From an uncultured Campylobacter sp. (GTDB lineage: Bacteria; Campylobacterota; Campylobacteria; Campylobacterales; Campylobacteraceae): 64,000 nt of DNA. Position 1 is the first letter of the stretch. Every line of letters starts with the position of its first letter. The stretch covers positions 48,339 to 112,338 of the forward strand of contig CAKVDW010000003.1 in NCBI GenBank assembly GCA_934728065.1, written 5' to 3'. The notes below the pieces were generated by a model. That model had not been told where the DNA came from and did not search any database. It was given only the letters and a program-made list of their open reading frames with translations. The translations under genes and the position numbers were made by a program. Below, piece by piece: positions 27,838-35,133 of this stretch.

Positions 27838-28431
27838 TTAAATTTCACCTTGCAGGGCTTTTTTGTTAAGAAGTTGAATTTTGCCCTTATTTGTTTTGAT
27901 AAAAGCTTTGGCTTTAAGCTCTTTAATGGTGCGAGATAAAGACTCAGCACGAACATTAAGCTCTGTGGCGATTTGGCGTTGGTTGATTTTAGCGAGTTCT
28001 TGTTCTTTTTCAAGTATATAAGAAATGAATTTTTGCTTTAAGGAGGCTGAATTTTGAGAAAGCTCTCTTTCGAGTATTTTTATCTTTTCCAGCAAAGAAC
28101 TTATCATCAATAAAGAAAAATCAGCATTTTGCAAGCATAAATTTTTAAAAGCCTCAAATTCAAGGCAAAGTATTTCACTGTCTTCTTCACAAATCGCACT
28201 TGCTGGATAAAATCCTTGCTTAAAGGCTGGCATTTCAGCGATAAAGCTAAAGGGTTTAAACAAGTGTAAGGTAAGTTCTTTGCTTAAAGACGGACTTTTA
28301 TACACTCGCACAAGTCCTTTAAGCAACAAAAAAAAGCTTTTAGCCCTTTCTTGCTCATAAAATAAGATATTACCCTTTTTGTAAAGTCTTTTTATGCCTA
28401 TCTTTTCAAGCTCTTTGATAAATTCATTCAT
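27838..28431 (-). CDS. nssR: Crp/Fnr-family regulator, NssR-like
   Basis: 197 residues. An N-terminal cyclic-nucleotide-type beta roll and a C-terminal winged helix with recognition region QRQIATELNVRAESLSRTIKEL (in part). No Fnr-type iron-sulfur cysteines are seen at the N-terminus. Divergence from a group III truncated globin is the arrangement of nssR and ctb in C. jejuni, where NssR activates the nitrosative-stress regulon. The intergenic region carries an NssR-type site. A 4-base gap separates the start codon from that site, so autoregulation is likely. Confidence 0.85.
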   Translation of the reverse strand: MNEFIKELEKIGIKRLYKKGNILFYEQERAKSFFLLLKGLVRVYKSPSLSKELTLHLFKPFSFIAEMPAFKQGFYPASAICEEDSEILCLEFEAFKNLCLQNADFSLLMISSLLEKIKILERELSQNSASLKQKFISYILEKEQELAKINQRQIATELNVRAESLSRTIKELKAKAFIKTNKGKIQLLNKKALQGEI

Positions 28432-28434
28432 AAC

Positions 28435-28448
28435 TTAACCCAAGTCAA
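28435..28448. promoter_or_regulatory. NssR-type binding site
   Basis: TTAAC-CCAA-GTCAA differs at one position from the C. jejuni NssR consensus TTAAC-N4-GTTAA as I remember it. Its centre lies 41.5 bases before a start point expected from TATATT at 28471-28476, the class II activator position. It should activate ctb and may repress nssR. Confidence 0.7.
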
Positions 28449-28452
28449 TATT

Positions 28453-28486
28453 TTTGTGTTAAAATTTGTCTATATTTTAACACAAA
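28453..28486. promoter_or_regulatory. Perfect 13-base dyad in the nssR-ctb gap
   Basis: TTTGTGTTAAAAT and ATTTTAACACAAA form perfect 13-base arms around an 8-base spacer (28466-28473). The dyad spans the ctb -10 and start point, so it could be an operator or a 5' leader hairpin. The regulator is unknown. Confidence 0.6.
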
Positions 28487-28508
28487 TTTTAAAATAAAAA
28501 GGACAAAG

Positions 28509-28886
28509 ATGAAATACGACACCATAAACAAAGAAGCCATAGACGGTTTAATGGAAATTTTTTATGAAAAAATTCGCCGCCACAAAGAGCTTGGAGCTAT
28601 ATTTAATGCAAAAGTTGGCACAAGTGATGAGGAATGGACAGCTCACAAGGCTAAAATCAGCAATTTTTGGCAAGGAATGCTTTTGGGAGAGGGAGATTAT
28701 AACGGACAGCCGATGAAAGCGCATTTAGAGCTACCTCCTTTTCCGCAAGAGCTTTTTAACTCTTGGTTAGGGCTTTTTGAGGAAAGTTTGGATAAGCTTT
28801 TTAACGAGGAAATGAAAGGCATTATCCTGCAAAGAGCGCAAATGATAGCGCAAAATTTCCAAAGAGTGCTTTATGCTCAACACTAA
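28509..28886 (+). CDS. ctb: Group III truncated haemoglobin
   Basis: 125 residues, the usual size for Ctb. Globin helices with the proximal-His region GQPMKAHLELPPFPQELFNSW (in part) and the aromatic core FNSWLGLFEESL. In C. jejuni Ctb binds O2 and NO and moderates respiration and nitrosative stress. AAAGGAC precedes the ATG. The promoter carries an NssR-type site. The gene ends convergently with the MarR gene, with 4 bases overlapping. Confidence 0.93.
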   Translation: MKYDTINKEAIDGLMEIFYEKIRRHKELGAIFNAKVGTSDEEWTAHKAKISNFWQGMLLGEGDYNGQPMKAHLELPPFPQELFNSWLGLFEESLDKLFNEEMKGIILQRAQMIAQNFQRVLYAQH

Positions 28887-29332
28887 TGCTTACTTTTATT
28901 TTGTAACTCTTGATTTAAGGCTTTTTCAAGCTCTTTGAAGCTTTCAAGGAGCTTTTGAAATTTTTTTGCACCCATTTTGTTGGCGACTGTTTTTTCAAAA
29001 GCCATATATTCGCTTAAAAAGAGCTTGGCGTATTCTTGTCCATTTTCACTTAAGGTTAAAAGCCTTTCTCTTTTGTCATTAGAGCTTAAGCTTATTTTGA
29101 TAAAGCCTTGTTTTTGGAGGGTGCTGATGATGTTATTAACCGTTTGTTTTGGCATTTCATAATCTTGCATAATCTCTTTTTGAGTCTTTAACTCGCTTAT
29201 TGATAAAGCGTGTAAGACTTTATATAAAGCGTGATTGATATTATGAGTGTTTTCAAAACGCATATATAAGCCTGCGACCTTATAATAAAGCCTGTCAAAC
29301 TCATAAAGCTCATTTTCGCTCACTTCTTTCAC
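28883..29332 (-). CDS. MarR-family regulator of the SMR operon
   Basis: 149 residues. Winged helix with ISELKTQKEIMQDYEMPKQTVNNIISTLQKQGFI (in part) and the basic wing SLSSNDKRERLLTL. Last gene of an operon SMR-SMR-MarR, 16 bases after the second SMR gene. It is the likely ligand-responsive repressor that binds the tandem TTAGTC/GACTAA operators over the operon promoter, which would make it autoregulatory. The inducer is unknown, probably a cationic or aromatic compound. Confidence 0.88.
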   Translation of the reverse strand: MKEVSENELYEFDRLYYKVAGLYMRFENTHNINHALYKVLHALSISELKTQKEIMQDYEMPKQTVNNIISTLQKQGFIKISLSSNDKRERLLTLSENGQEYAKLFLSEYMAFEKTVANKMGAKKFQKLLESFKELEKALNQELQNKSKH

Positions 29333-29348
29333 TATTTATCCTTACAAA

Positions 29349-29663
29349 TTACGCAAAATTTAGCAAATACACAGCGCAAAGCACAAGCACAACGCCAAAA
29401 ATTCCAATGGGTTTTAATTTTTGTTTGAAAAAATAATACCCGCCAATAACCGAACCAAGCACACCAATAGCTCCCCAAAGCGTGTAAGCTACGGGCAAGC
29501 GAATGCCTTGATATAAGGCAAAGCCAAGCAACAAAAAGGCGAGATTAACCAAAACTATGGCTAAAATTCCCCACCAAATTCTTTTAAAACCGTTTGATTT
29601 TTGCAAGGCAAGATTAGCCAACACATCTAAAACGCCAGAAAAAACTATCGCCACAAATGCCAT
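29349..29663 (-). CDS. SMR-family efflux subunit (second)
   Basis: 104 residues with four membrane helices. Members of paired SMR proteins form heterodimeric drug or metabolite exporters (EbrAB/YkkCD type). The GAIGVLGSVIGGYYFF block is the family's conserved helix region. The expected glutamate in helix 1 is not obvious here (start MAFVAIVFSGVLDVLANLALQ has Asp instead), which suits the non-equivalent partner of a pair. Four bases separate it from its partner. Confidence 0.85.
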   Translation of the reverse strand: MAFVAIVFSGVLDVLANLALQKSNGFKRIWWGILAIVLVNLAFLLLGFALYQGIRLPVAYTLWGAIGVLGSVIGGYYFFKQKLKPIGIFGVVLVLCAVYLLNFA

Positions 29664-29666
29664 TTT

Positions 29667-30059
29667 CTAAACTTCCTTTGCTTTTTGTGTCAAATTTTGA
29701 CTTAAATTTTCAGATGAATCTTCCTCGTCTTTTTCGCCAAAACTTACGCATAAAACCCCAGCAAAACCAAGTGCTATGCCAAGGTATTGCTGAAAATTAA
29801 GCTTTATGTCAAAAAGAACAAAACTTACGAGCAAAACGCCAATAAGCCCCACAACCTCCCACACAGCATAAGCCACGCCTAAAGGAATTTGCCTCAGGGT
29901 AAGGGACATAAAAAAGTATGAAAAACTGATGAGAACCAGCACAGCAAACTTACCCCAAAGAGCATTTTGAGAGTATTCAAGCATACTTGCACTGCACACT
30001 TCTAAAACAATAGCCACAAGCAAAAAAGCCCAAGCAACAAGCCTTGAATTCTTTTTCAT
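29667..30059 (-). CDS. SMR-family efflux subunit (first)
   Basis: 130 residues from ATG 30059, with AAGGA at six bases; a TTG codon just upstream is rejected. Four membrane helices; the essential Glu is in LVAIVLEVCSASML near residue 20, and GVAYAVWEVVGLIGV is the SugE/EmrE motif region. A charged tail of about 25 residues (GEKDEEDSSEN) extends beyond the usual length. First gene of the operon. Confidence 0.88.
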   Translation of the reverse strand: MKKNSRLVAWAFLLVAIVLEVCSASMLEYSQNALWGKFAVLVLISFSYFFMSLTLRQIPLGVAYAVWEVVGLIGVLLVSFVLFDIKLNFQQYLGIALGFAGVLCVSFGEKDEEDSSENLSQNLTQKAKEV

Positions 30060-30078
30060 CAACTGTCCTTAAATTCAA

Positions 30079-30127
30079 ATTAGTCTTTTTAGAGACTAAT
30101 TATAGTCTTTTTAAGGACTAATGTCAA
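30079..30127 (-). promoter_or_regulatory. SMR operon promoter with two overlapping operators
   Basis: On the minus strand TTGACA (30122-30127) and TATAAT (30099-30104) are spaced by 17 bases, a consensus promoter. One palindrome with AGTC/GACT arms (centre 30111.5) fills the spacer. A second with 8-base arms ATTAGTCT/AGACTAAT (30079-30100) covers the start-point region. The centres are 22 bases apart, two helical turns, so two MarR dimers would bind one face and block RNA polymerase. Confidence 0.8.
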
Positions 30128-30193
30128 GGAAAAATAGACTTTTTTGAATTTTATATCCAAATAAAGAGCGAAAACAAGGGTAAAAATTCAATT

Positions 30194-31246
30194 TTATCTT
30201 GCTTTTTGAATTCTATCCAAATAGCGTTTTTTAGACTTTTGCACCTTTTCTTTTACAAGTTTTTGCATATCAACAGCCTCATCAAATTCATCAACTATTT
30301 CTTCTCCTAAAAGAGTTTCAATCACATCTTCAAAGGTAACTATGCCAAAAAACTGTCCGTATCTATCCTGCACTACAAAAAATTGCTCTTTTTTAGACAT
30401 AATGATATGCAAAAGGCTTAAGACAGAGATATTATCAGGCACAACATACACAGGGTGAATGAAATCAGCAAGAATTTTGCTTTGCTTTTGCTCATTTAAA
30501 GCATTTTCTAAAAGTTCGCTAGAATACACCACCCCAATGATATTTTCTGTATTTTCAGCATAAACAGGAATACAAGAAAATTTAGAAATGTTCGTTTTTA
30601 TAATGTCTTCAAGCTTGTCGTTGTATTTATAGGCAAAAACAACGGTTCTTGGGGTTAAAATGTCAGCAGCTTGGTAGTTTTTAAGTGTTAAAAGGTTTTT
30701 AATTACTTTCATTTCTCTTTCGTCCAAAGAACCGCCTTTTTTGCCCATCTTACTTGCGGCTAAAACTTCCTCTCTGCTGATTTCTCCACTAGAACCAAAG
30801 GAAATAAATCTTATAATAATCTTAGCAACATAAACAAAAGGAAAAGCCACTTTTAAAAGATAATGTATGCACACAGCCACGCTAGGTGCTAAAGTTTGCC
30901 AATAAGTTGCTCCTATGGTTTTGGGTAAAATTTCTGTGATGTAAATCATCGCTATGGCAAATATTATAGAGCCTATAAATTGCCACTGTTCGCCATAAAG
31001 CTCATTTATCTCTATACCAAAACCCGTTGCCATAGCTGTTACAGCAAAGGTGTTAAGAACCAAAATAGCTCCCTCAGCATCATCGACATTAGCCTTAAGA
31101 TGACGCAAGTATCCGCCTATTTTTGGATTCTTTTTAGCATAACTTTCAACAAAAGAAGGCGTTGTGCTAAGAAATACGGACTCTAAAATCGAACAAAAGG
31201 TGCTAAAAACAATAGCTACAATACAATAAACCAACAACAAAAACAT
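30194..31246 (-). CDS. CNNM/CBS membrane protein (HlyC/CorC family)
   Basis: 350 residues. An N-terminal DUF21/CNNM membrane domain (four helices, ILESVFLSTTPSFVESYAKKNP region) and two CBS domains from residue ~200 (DILTPRTVVFAYKYNDKLEDI; FGIVTFEDVIETLLGEEIVDEFDE in part). The family includes putative magnesium or other ion exporters and is sometimes called haemolysin. No CorC transporter-associated domain follows. Tandem paralogue of the next gene, 15 bases away. Confidence 0.87.
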   Translation of the reverse strand: MFLLLVYCIVAIVFSTFCSILESVFLSTTPSFVESYAKKNPKIGGYLRHLKANVDDAEGAILVLNTFAVTAMATGFGIEINELYGEQWQFIGSIIFAIAMIYITEILPKTIGATYWQTLAPSVAVCIHYLLKVAFPFVYVAKIIIRFISFGSSGEISREEVLAASKMGKKGGSLDEREMKVIKNLLTLKNYQAADILTPRTVVFAYKYNDKLEDIIKTNISKFSCIPVYAENTENIIGVVYSSELLENALNEQKQSKILADFIHPVYVVPDNISVLSLLHIIMSKKEQFFVVQDRYGQFFGIVTFEDVIETLLGEEIVDEFDEAVDMQKLVKEKVQKSKKRYLDRIQKAR

Positions 31247-31261
31247 AACACAAATCCTTTC

Positions 31262-32218
31262 TCAATGCCTTTTTAAATTTCCAACGCCCAAAATGGCATT
31301 AATCGTATCCTCAAGGCTCACAATGCCTACAAATCCTTTTGTATCATCAACAACGGCAAACAAATGCTCCCTACTCAACACAAAAAGTCTAAGCAAATTC
31401 ATCACCTGCATATTTGCGCTCACCTGCCTTATCTCTTTGGCTATGCTTTTTAGCTTGTCTTTTCCCTTATTAGCAAGGTTTGCGCGCAAGATATTTTGCC
31501 TTAAAACAACAGAATGAATTTGCTCTTGCGAATAAAGCGGTATCCTTGAATACTTGTGAATTTGTATTTCTTTTAAGGCTTTGGCTATGCTTTCTTCTTC
31601 TTTTAGGGCAAAAATCAAATGTTTTGGCGTCATTATATCTGTCGCAAAGAGGGATTTTTGTAGCATTAAATGCTCTAAAATATCCATTTCTAAAGCATCT
31701 AAAGAACCACTATGTTCGGCAAGCTCCATAAGAGCAAGAATTTCATCTCTACTCATCTTTTGAGTGTCTTTTTTTCTAAAAAAGAAAGTGGTTACCCTTG
31801 AAACATAAACAAAAGGAAAGGCAATATAATAGAAAAAAATCAAAGGATAGCAACAAGGCAAAATGAGCTTTTTCCAATACAAAGCCCCAAGTGTTTTTGG
31901 CACGATTTCAGCAATATACAAAACGCTTAAGGTCATAACGATAGCCACCGCGCCTTGCCACTGTTCGCCAAAAACTTCAACAAACTGAGCACCAACAGCT
32001 GCTGCTCCAACTGTATTTGCAAACATATTGATAACTAGGATTGAACCGACTGAATTATCTATGTTTGATTTTAAATGTTTGAGTATCTTGCCCGTTTTTG
32101 AGCTTTTTGCAACACTTTCAATAAAGGCTGGAGTTGCAGAAAACAGAATAGCTTCAAAGATAGAGCAAGCACCAGAAATGCCAAGAGTAAAGACAAAATA
32201 AATAAACAGTAATATCAT
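31262..32218 (-). CDS. CNNM/CBS membrane protein, tandem paralogue
   Basis: 318 residues, same architecture as its downstream neighbour: DUF21 (IFEAILFSATPAFIESVAKSS) and paired CBS domains (DIMTPKHLIFALKEEESIAKAL; FVGIVSLEDTINAILG). The acidic tail of the paralogue is missing. The pair probably arose by gene duplication and may work as a heterodimer. Upstream promoter elements lie in the AT-rich gap before the CDF gene. Confidence 0.86.
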   Translation of the reverse strand: MILLFIYFVFTLGISGACSIFEAILFSATPAFIESVAKSSKTGKILKHLKSNIDNSVGSILVINMFANTVGAAAVGAQFVEVFGEQWQGAVAIVMTLSVLYIAEIVPKTLGALYWKKLILPCCYPLIFFYYIAFPFVYVSRVTTFFFRKKDTQKMSRDEILALMELAEHSGSLDALEMDILEHLMLQKSLFATDIMTPKHLIFALKEEESIAKALKEIQIHKYSRIPLYSQEQIHSVVLRQNILRANLANKGKDKLKSIAKEIRQVSANMQVMNLLRLFVLSREHLFAVVDDTKGFVGIVSLEDTINAILGVGNLKRH

Positions 32219-32517
32219 AGCAAATCCATTGTAAATAAGTCTAAAATAAAATAGTAATATTATTTGACTTAAATAAAGCTTATATTATAACATAAAAAAC
32301 ATTTTTATGTGATTTTACTTAAAAGCTCAAACAAAAAGACTAAAATCAAAGCTTAAAACTTATGAGAAAAATTTGAAATTTTTAAGCCTTTGGCGTTAAA
32401 AATAAATTATCTAACACAAAAATTAAATTACAACACAAATTAATCTTAAAAAATGAATACTTGTTAAGGAAAAATTATTTTTAATTTTTCCTCAAAATTG
32501 CAAGTTAAAAGCAAAAT
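32219..32517. other. Intergenic region between CNNM and CDF genes
   Basis: About 300 AT-rich bases with no gene I can support. They hold the CNNM promoter, a small hairpin CATAAAAA/TTTTTATG near 32293, and the CDF terminator at 32467-32492. Confidence 0.6.
32467..32492 (-). terminator. Hairpin downstream of the CDF gene
   Basis: AGGAAAAATTA and TAATTTTTCCT form an 11-base perfect stem with a 4-base loop, 25 bases after the CDF stop codon. AT-rich but followed by no long T run on the minus strand, so termination is probable, not certain. Confidence 0.55.
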
Positions 32518-33567
32518 TTACAGCCATAAAGGATTAGCCGTAAAGCTAACTGAAAGCCAAATTCTATAACTTGGCATAGCCAAAGCCTTTTCTATTTCCT
32601 CTCGTATCGCGTCTAAATTCGCCACAGGGCTTTGAAAGTCTTTTTGAACAAGTATATTCACCTCCACCATAAAAAAACGCCCTGATTTTGCTGTGTGCGT
32701 GTCATAATCACTAAAGCCGTATTTTTGGCTTAACTCCTCCATTATTTGAGTAATTTTATCATCTATTTCTGGCGGAGCAAGCATCACTAAATCTTTAAAA
32801 TTTGCCACAGCTATTTTAAAGGGACTAATGCAAAGCAAAAGAGAAAGCACGCAAAGTAAGAATGGGTCTATATAACTAGCCACCGTTTTAGCATTAGCGC
32901 CTAATTCTCCAAGACTTTCAGCACTCATAAAAAGGGCATAAACCACGCCAAAGGCTATAATCGCTCCCATATAAAGCACACAGTCAATTTTCCACTCTAT
33001 ATTATCAACCCTAATCAAATCAGAATCTAAAGCCTTAGAAGCCAAACTCGTATAAACAAATAACACAAGGCAAAAAACAAAGGCAAAAACACTATAAACA
33101 GTAGCAGCGCCCAAATGCACCTCATATCCTCCGCCAAGTAAGCTAGAAAAGGCATTTATAAAGGCATAAACGCACACAAAAATAAGCACTAAGGATTTAA
33201 AAAGATTAACCATAGGCTCAAAGCGAACATAGCCGTATTGAAACATATCATCATCATCTTTGTAAATATAACGAGAAGTGATAAGACTCATCGCCCCAAG
33301 TCCAACGCTAATTAAAGATATAAAGCCGTCAAAAACGACAGTCAAAGACTTTACAGCCAAGCCAAAAGCTATGCCAAAAACAGCCAAAATCAAAGCACTC
33401 AACATAGAAATTTTAAGCACTTTTTGTTCTTGCAAATTTTGCACACCCTGCTTTTGCTTTGTATCCTTTAGCTTAAAATCCCGCACACTTTTAACATAAT
33501 TTCTCATCAAAGGAATGGTCTTGCTAAAGGGCAAAGAGCTTTTTTCTTCATAGCTATCTTTAGGCAT
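32518..33567 (-). CDS. Cation diffusion facilitator (metal exporter)
   Basis: 349 residues. About 60 N-terminal cytoplasmic residues, then six membrane helices and a C-terminal ferredoxin-like domain (FSDYDTHTAKSGRFFMVEVNILV). Helix 2 has VVFDGFISLISVGLG, a D-x3-S arrangement in place of the usual HxxxD of zinc exporters, and helix 5 has DPFLLCVLSL. The family exports Zn, Fe, Mn or Co against protons; the altered site makes the metal uncertain. Confidence 0.85.
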   Translation of the reverse strand: MPKDSYEEKSSLPFSKTIPLMRNYVKSVRDFKLKDTKQKQGVQNLQEQKVLKISMLSALILAVFGIAFGLAVKSLTVVFDGFISLISVGLGAMSLITSRYIYKDDDDMFQYGYVRFEPMVNLFKSLVLIFVCVYAFINAFSSLLGGGYEVHLGAATVYSVFAFVFCLVLFVYTSLASKALDSDLIRVDNIEWKIDCVLYMGAIIAFGVVYALFMSAESLGELGANAKTVASYIDPFLLCVLSLLLCISPFKIAVANFKDLVMLAPPEIDDKITQIMEELSQKYGFSDYDTHTAKSGRFFMVEVNILVQKDFQSPVANLDAIREEIEKALAMPSYRIWLSVSFTANPLWL

Positions 33568-33765
33568 TTGTTTATCCTTGCTGTTTTTTAAAATTATAAA
33601 CTAAATTAGTTTTTTAAAGGTAATTTTTAAAATTTATAATATTTAAAGCTATTTTTAAGCTTTATTTATAAGAATTTTATCATTTTGTTACCTATTTTCA
33701 TTTTTAAGCAAAAAGCTTTTAAAGTCTTATAAATCAATAACAAAAGCTTAAATTTTTTGCCAAAC

Positions 33766-33779
33766 AAAAAAAAAAAAAA
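33766..33779 (+). repeat. Homopolymer of 14 A upstream of parA
   Basis: Fourteen A, 32 bases upstream of the parA -35 element. It may act as an UP-like curved tract or may vary in length. Confidence 0.85.
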
Positions 33780-33810
33780 CGAATTTATATAAATTTTTTC
33801 GTCATTAGTA

Positions 33811-33839
33811 TTGCATTTTTGTTTATATTTTATTATAAT
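33811..33839 (+). promoter_or_regulatory. parA promoter
   Basis: TTGCAT (33811-33816), 17 bases, TATAAT (33834-33839). The predicted start point is near 33846, so the leader is short, with AAGGAG at 33852. Confidence 0.7.
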
Positions 33840-33863
33840 ATAAACAATAAAAAGGAGTTGCTT

Positions 33864-34595
33864 ATGAGCAAAAAACAAGCCTACATTATCACCGTGGCTA
33901 ATCAAAAAGGTGGTAGCGGCAAAAGCACAGTTTCAGTTAATCTTGCTGTTAAGCTTTTAGAGTTTTCAAACAAGGTGCTTGTTATGGATACTGACCCGCA
34001 AAAGAGCATTGAAAGCTTTACGAATATCCGTGAAAATGAGGCGAATTCAAAAAAGAATCTCAAATACTTCACGCTAACAAATCGCACGGGCAACATTGCT
34101 GAGTCTTTAAAGCAATTTATCGAGCTTTATGAGTTCATCATCATCGATACGGGTGGTATTGACAGTCAAGAGTCTAGAAAGGCTATGCTTTATGCGGATA
34201 CTATCATTTTGCCAACAACGCCGTCTCAATTTGATGTCGATGTGCTTTACAGTATGCTTCAAACGCTTACTGAGATTAAAGATGTCAATGAGGATATGCA
34301 AATTTGCATTTTGATGAACAAAATCAGCACAAATGTCTTTTTAGACAAGGAGTTGTTAGACTATAAAGAGGGGGTTAAAGAAATTCAGCAAAAACTAGGC
34401 TTAAAAGAGGACTTTCATCTTTTAGATAAGGTCTTAAAGGAAAGAATCGCTTACAAAAGAGCGGTGAGTGAGGGGCTTGGCATCGTTGAATTTAACGATA
34501 CTAAAGCAAAAGTTGAATTTGAAGAATTTTTTGCAGAATTTGCAAAAGCCGTGAATTTGCCAATTCAAACTTCAAATTCCAAAAAGAAAAAATAG
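33864..34595 (+). CDS. Plasmid-type ParA ATPase
   Basis: 243 residues from ATG 33864, six bases after AAGGAG; an upstream in-frame extension overlaps the promoter. Deviant Walker A is KGGSGKST with the signature lysine (VANQKGGSGKSTVSVNLAV), Walker A' is DTDPQKS, Walker B is IIIDTGG. ParA proteins of this short form act in plasmid or cargo positioning with a small DNA-binding partner. No ParB, replication gene or parS array is visible, but the lysine-rich gene 34 bases downstream is a candidate partner. This is not the chromosomal parA, which normally pairs with parB. Confidence 0.85.
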   Translation: MSKKQAYIITVANQKGGSGKSTVSVNLAVKLLEFSNKVLVMDTDPQKSIESFTNIRENEANSKKNLKYFTLTNRTGNIAESLKQFIELYEFIIIDTGGIDSQESRKAMLYADTIILPTTPSQFDVDVLYSMLQTLTEIKDVNEDMQICILMNKISTNVFLDKELLDYKEGVKEIQQKLGLKEDFHLLDKVLKERIAYKRAVSEGLGIVEFNDTKAKVEFEEFFAEFAKAVNLPIQTSNSKKKK

Positions 34596-34629
34596 CCTTA
34601 GCTATTTAAACACAAAAAAAGGAGTAACT

Positions 34630-34968
34630 ATGAAAAACACCACAGATAAAGTCGGCAAAATCGACAAGATAGAACAAAACAAAAAGGCTCAAGCCATCAT
34701 CACAAAGGCTTCAAATTCTACAAACGAAAAAACAAAGCCAGCTAAAGCTTGCAGCAAAAAAGGCAAAGAATGCACCAAAGCAAGTAAGAGCAAAAGCAAA
34801 GAGCTTAAAAGCTTTTCTTTGGGTGCTATCACTATCAGCACAAGCGCGAAAAAGATTGCCAAAATAGAAGCATTTTTTGAAAAGTTCATTAAAAATGTTG
34901 AGGATAAAAACGCCTTTGTTGGAAAAGCGATTTTAAAGCAAATCAAAAAACACAAAAAACACGGCTAA
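34630..34968 (+). CDS. Lysine-rich small protein, possible ParA partner
   Basis: 112 residues, very rich in Lys, Ser and Thr, with a low-complexity basic N-terminal half (TKASNSTNEKTKPAKACSKK) and a C-terminal predicted helix region (AKKIAKIEAFFEKFIKNVED). AAAGGAG precedes the ATG, and a strong terminator follows. It is cotranscribed with parA, so a nucleic-acid-binding adaptor role is inferred. No family recognised. Confidence 0.65.
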   Translation: MKNTTDKVGKIDKIEQNKKAQAIITKASNSTNEKTKPAKACSKKGKECTKASKSKSKELKSFSLGAITISTSAKKIAKIEAFFEKFIKNVEDKNAFVGKAILKQIKKHKKHG

Positions 34969-34975
34969 GGCTTGT

Positions 34976-35008
34976 GGCTAAACTTTAAAGTTTAGCCAAA
35001 GTCTTTTT
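34976..35008 (+). terminator. Terminator of the parA operon
   Basis: GGCTAAACTTT directly followed by AAAGTTTAGCC makes a perfect 22-base palindrome (34976-34997), then AAAGTCTTTTT. It lies eight bases past the stop codon. Confidence 0.85.
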
Positions 35009-35080
35009 AATCTTATGCATCTTAATTCAACACACTTTTAGCTTAAATTTAAACGGTAAAACCCTTGTAAAAGGGTAGCA

Positions 35081-35113
35081 AATCCACAACAAAGCTCAAT
35101 ATTTGTGTGGATT
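35081..35113 (-). terminator. Hairpin downstream of the Na/Pi cotransporter gene
   Basis: AATCCACA and TGTGGATT form an 8-base stem that extends with one bulge to GC. On the minus strand it lies 21 bases past the cotransporter stop. Confidence 0.5.
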
Positions 35114-35133
35114 GCACGCTTGACTATGATGAA

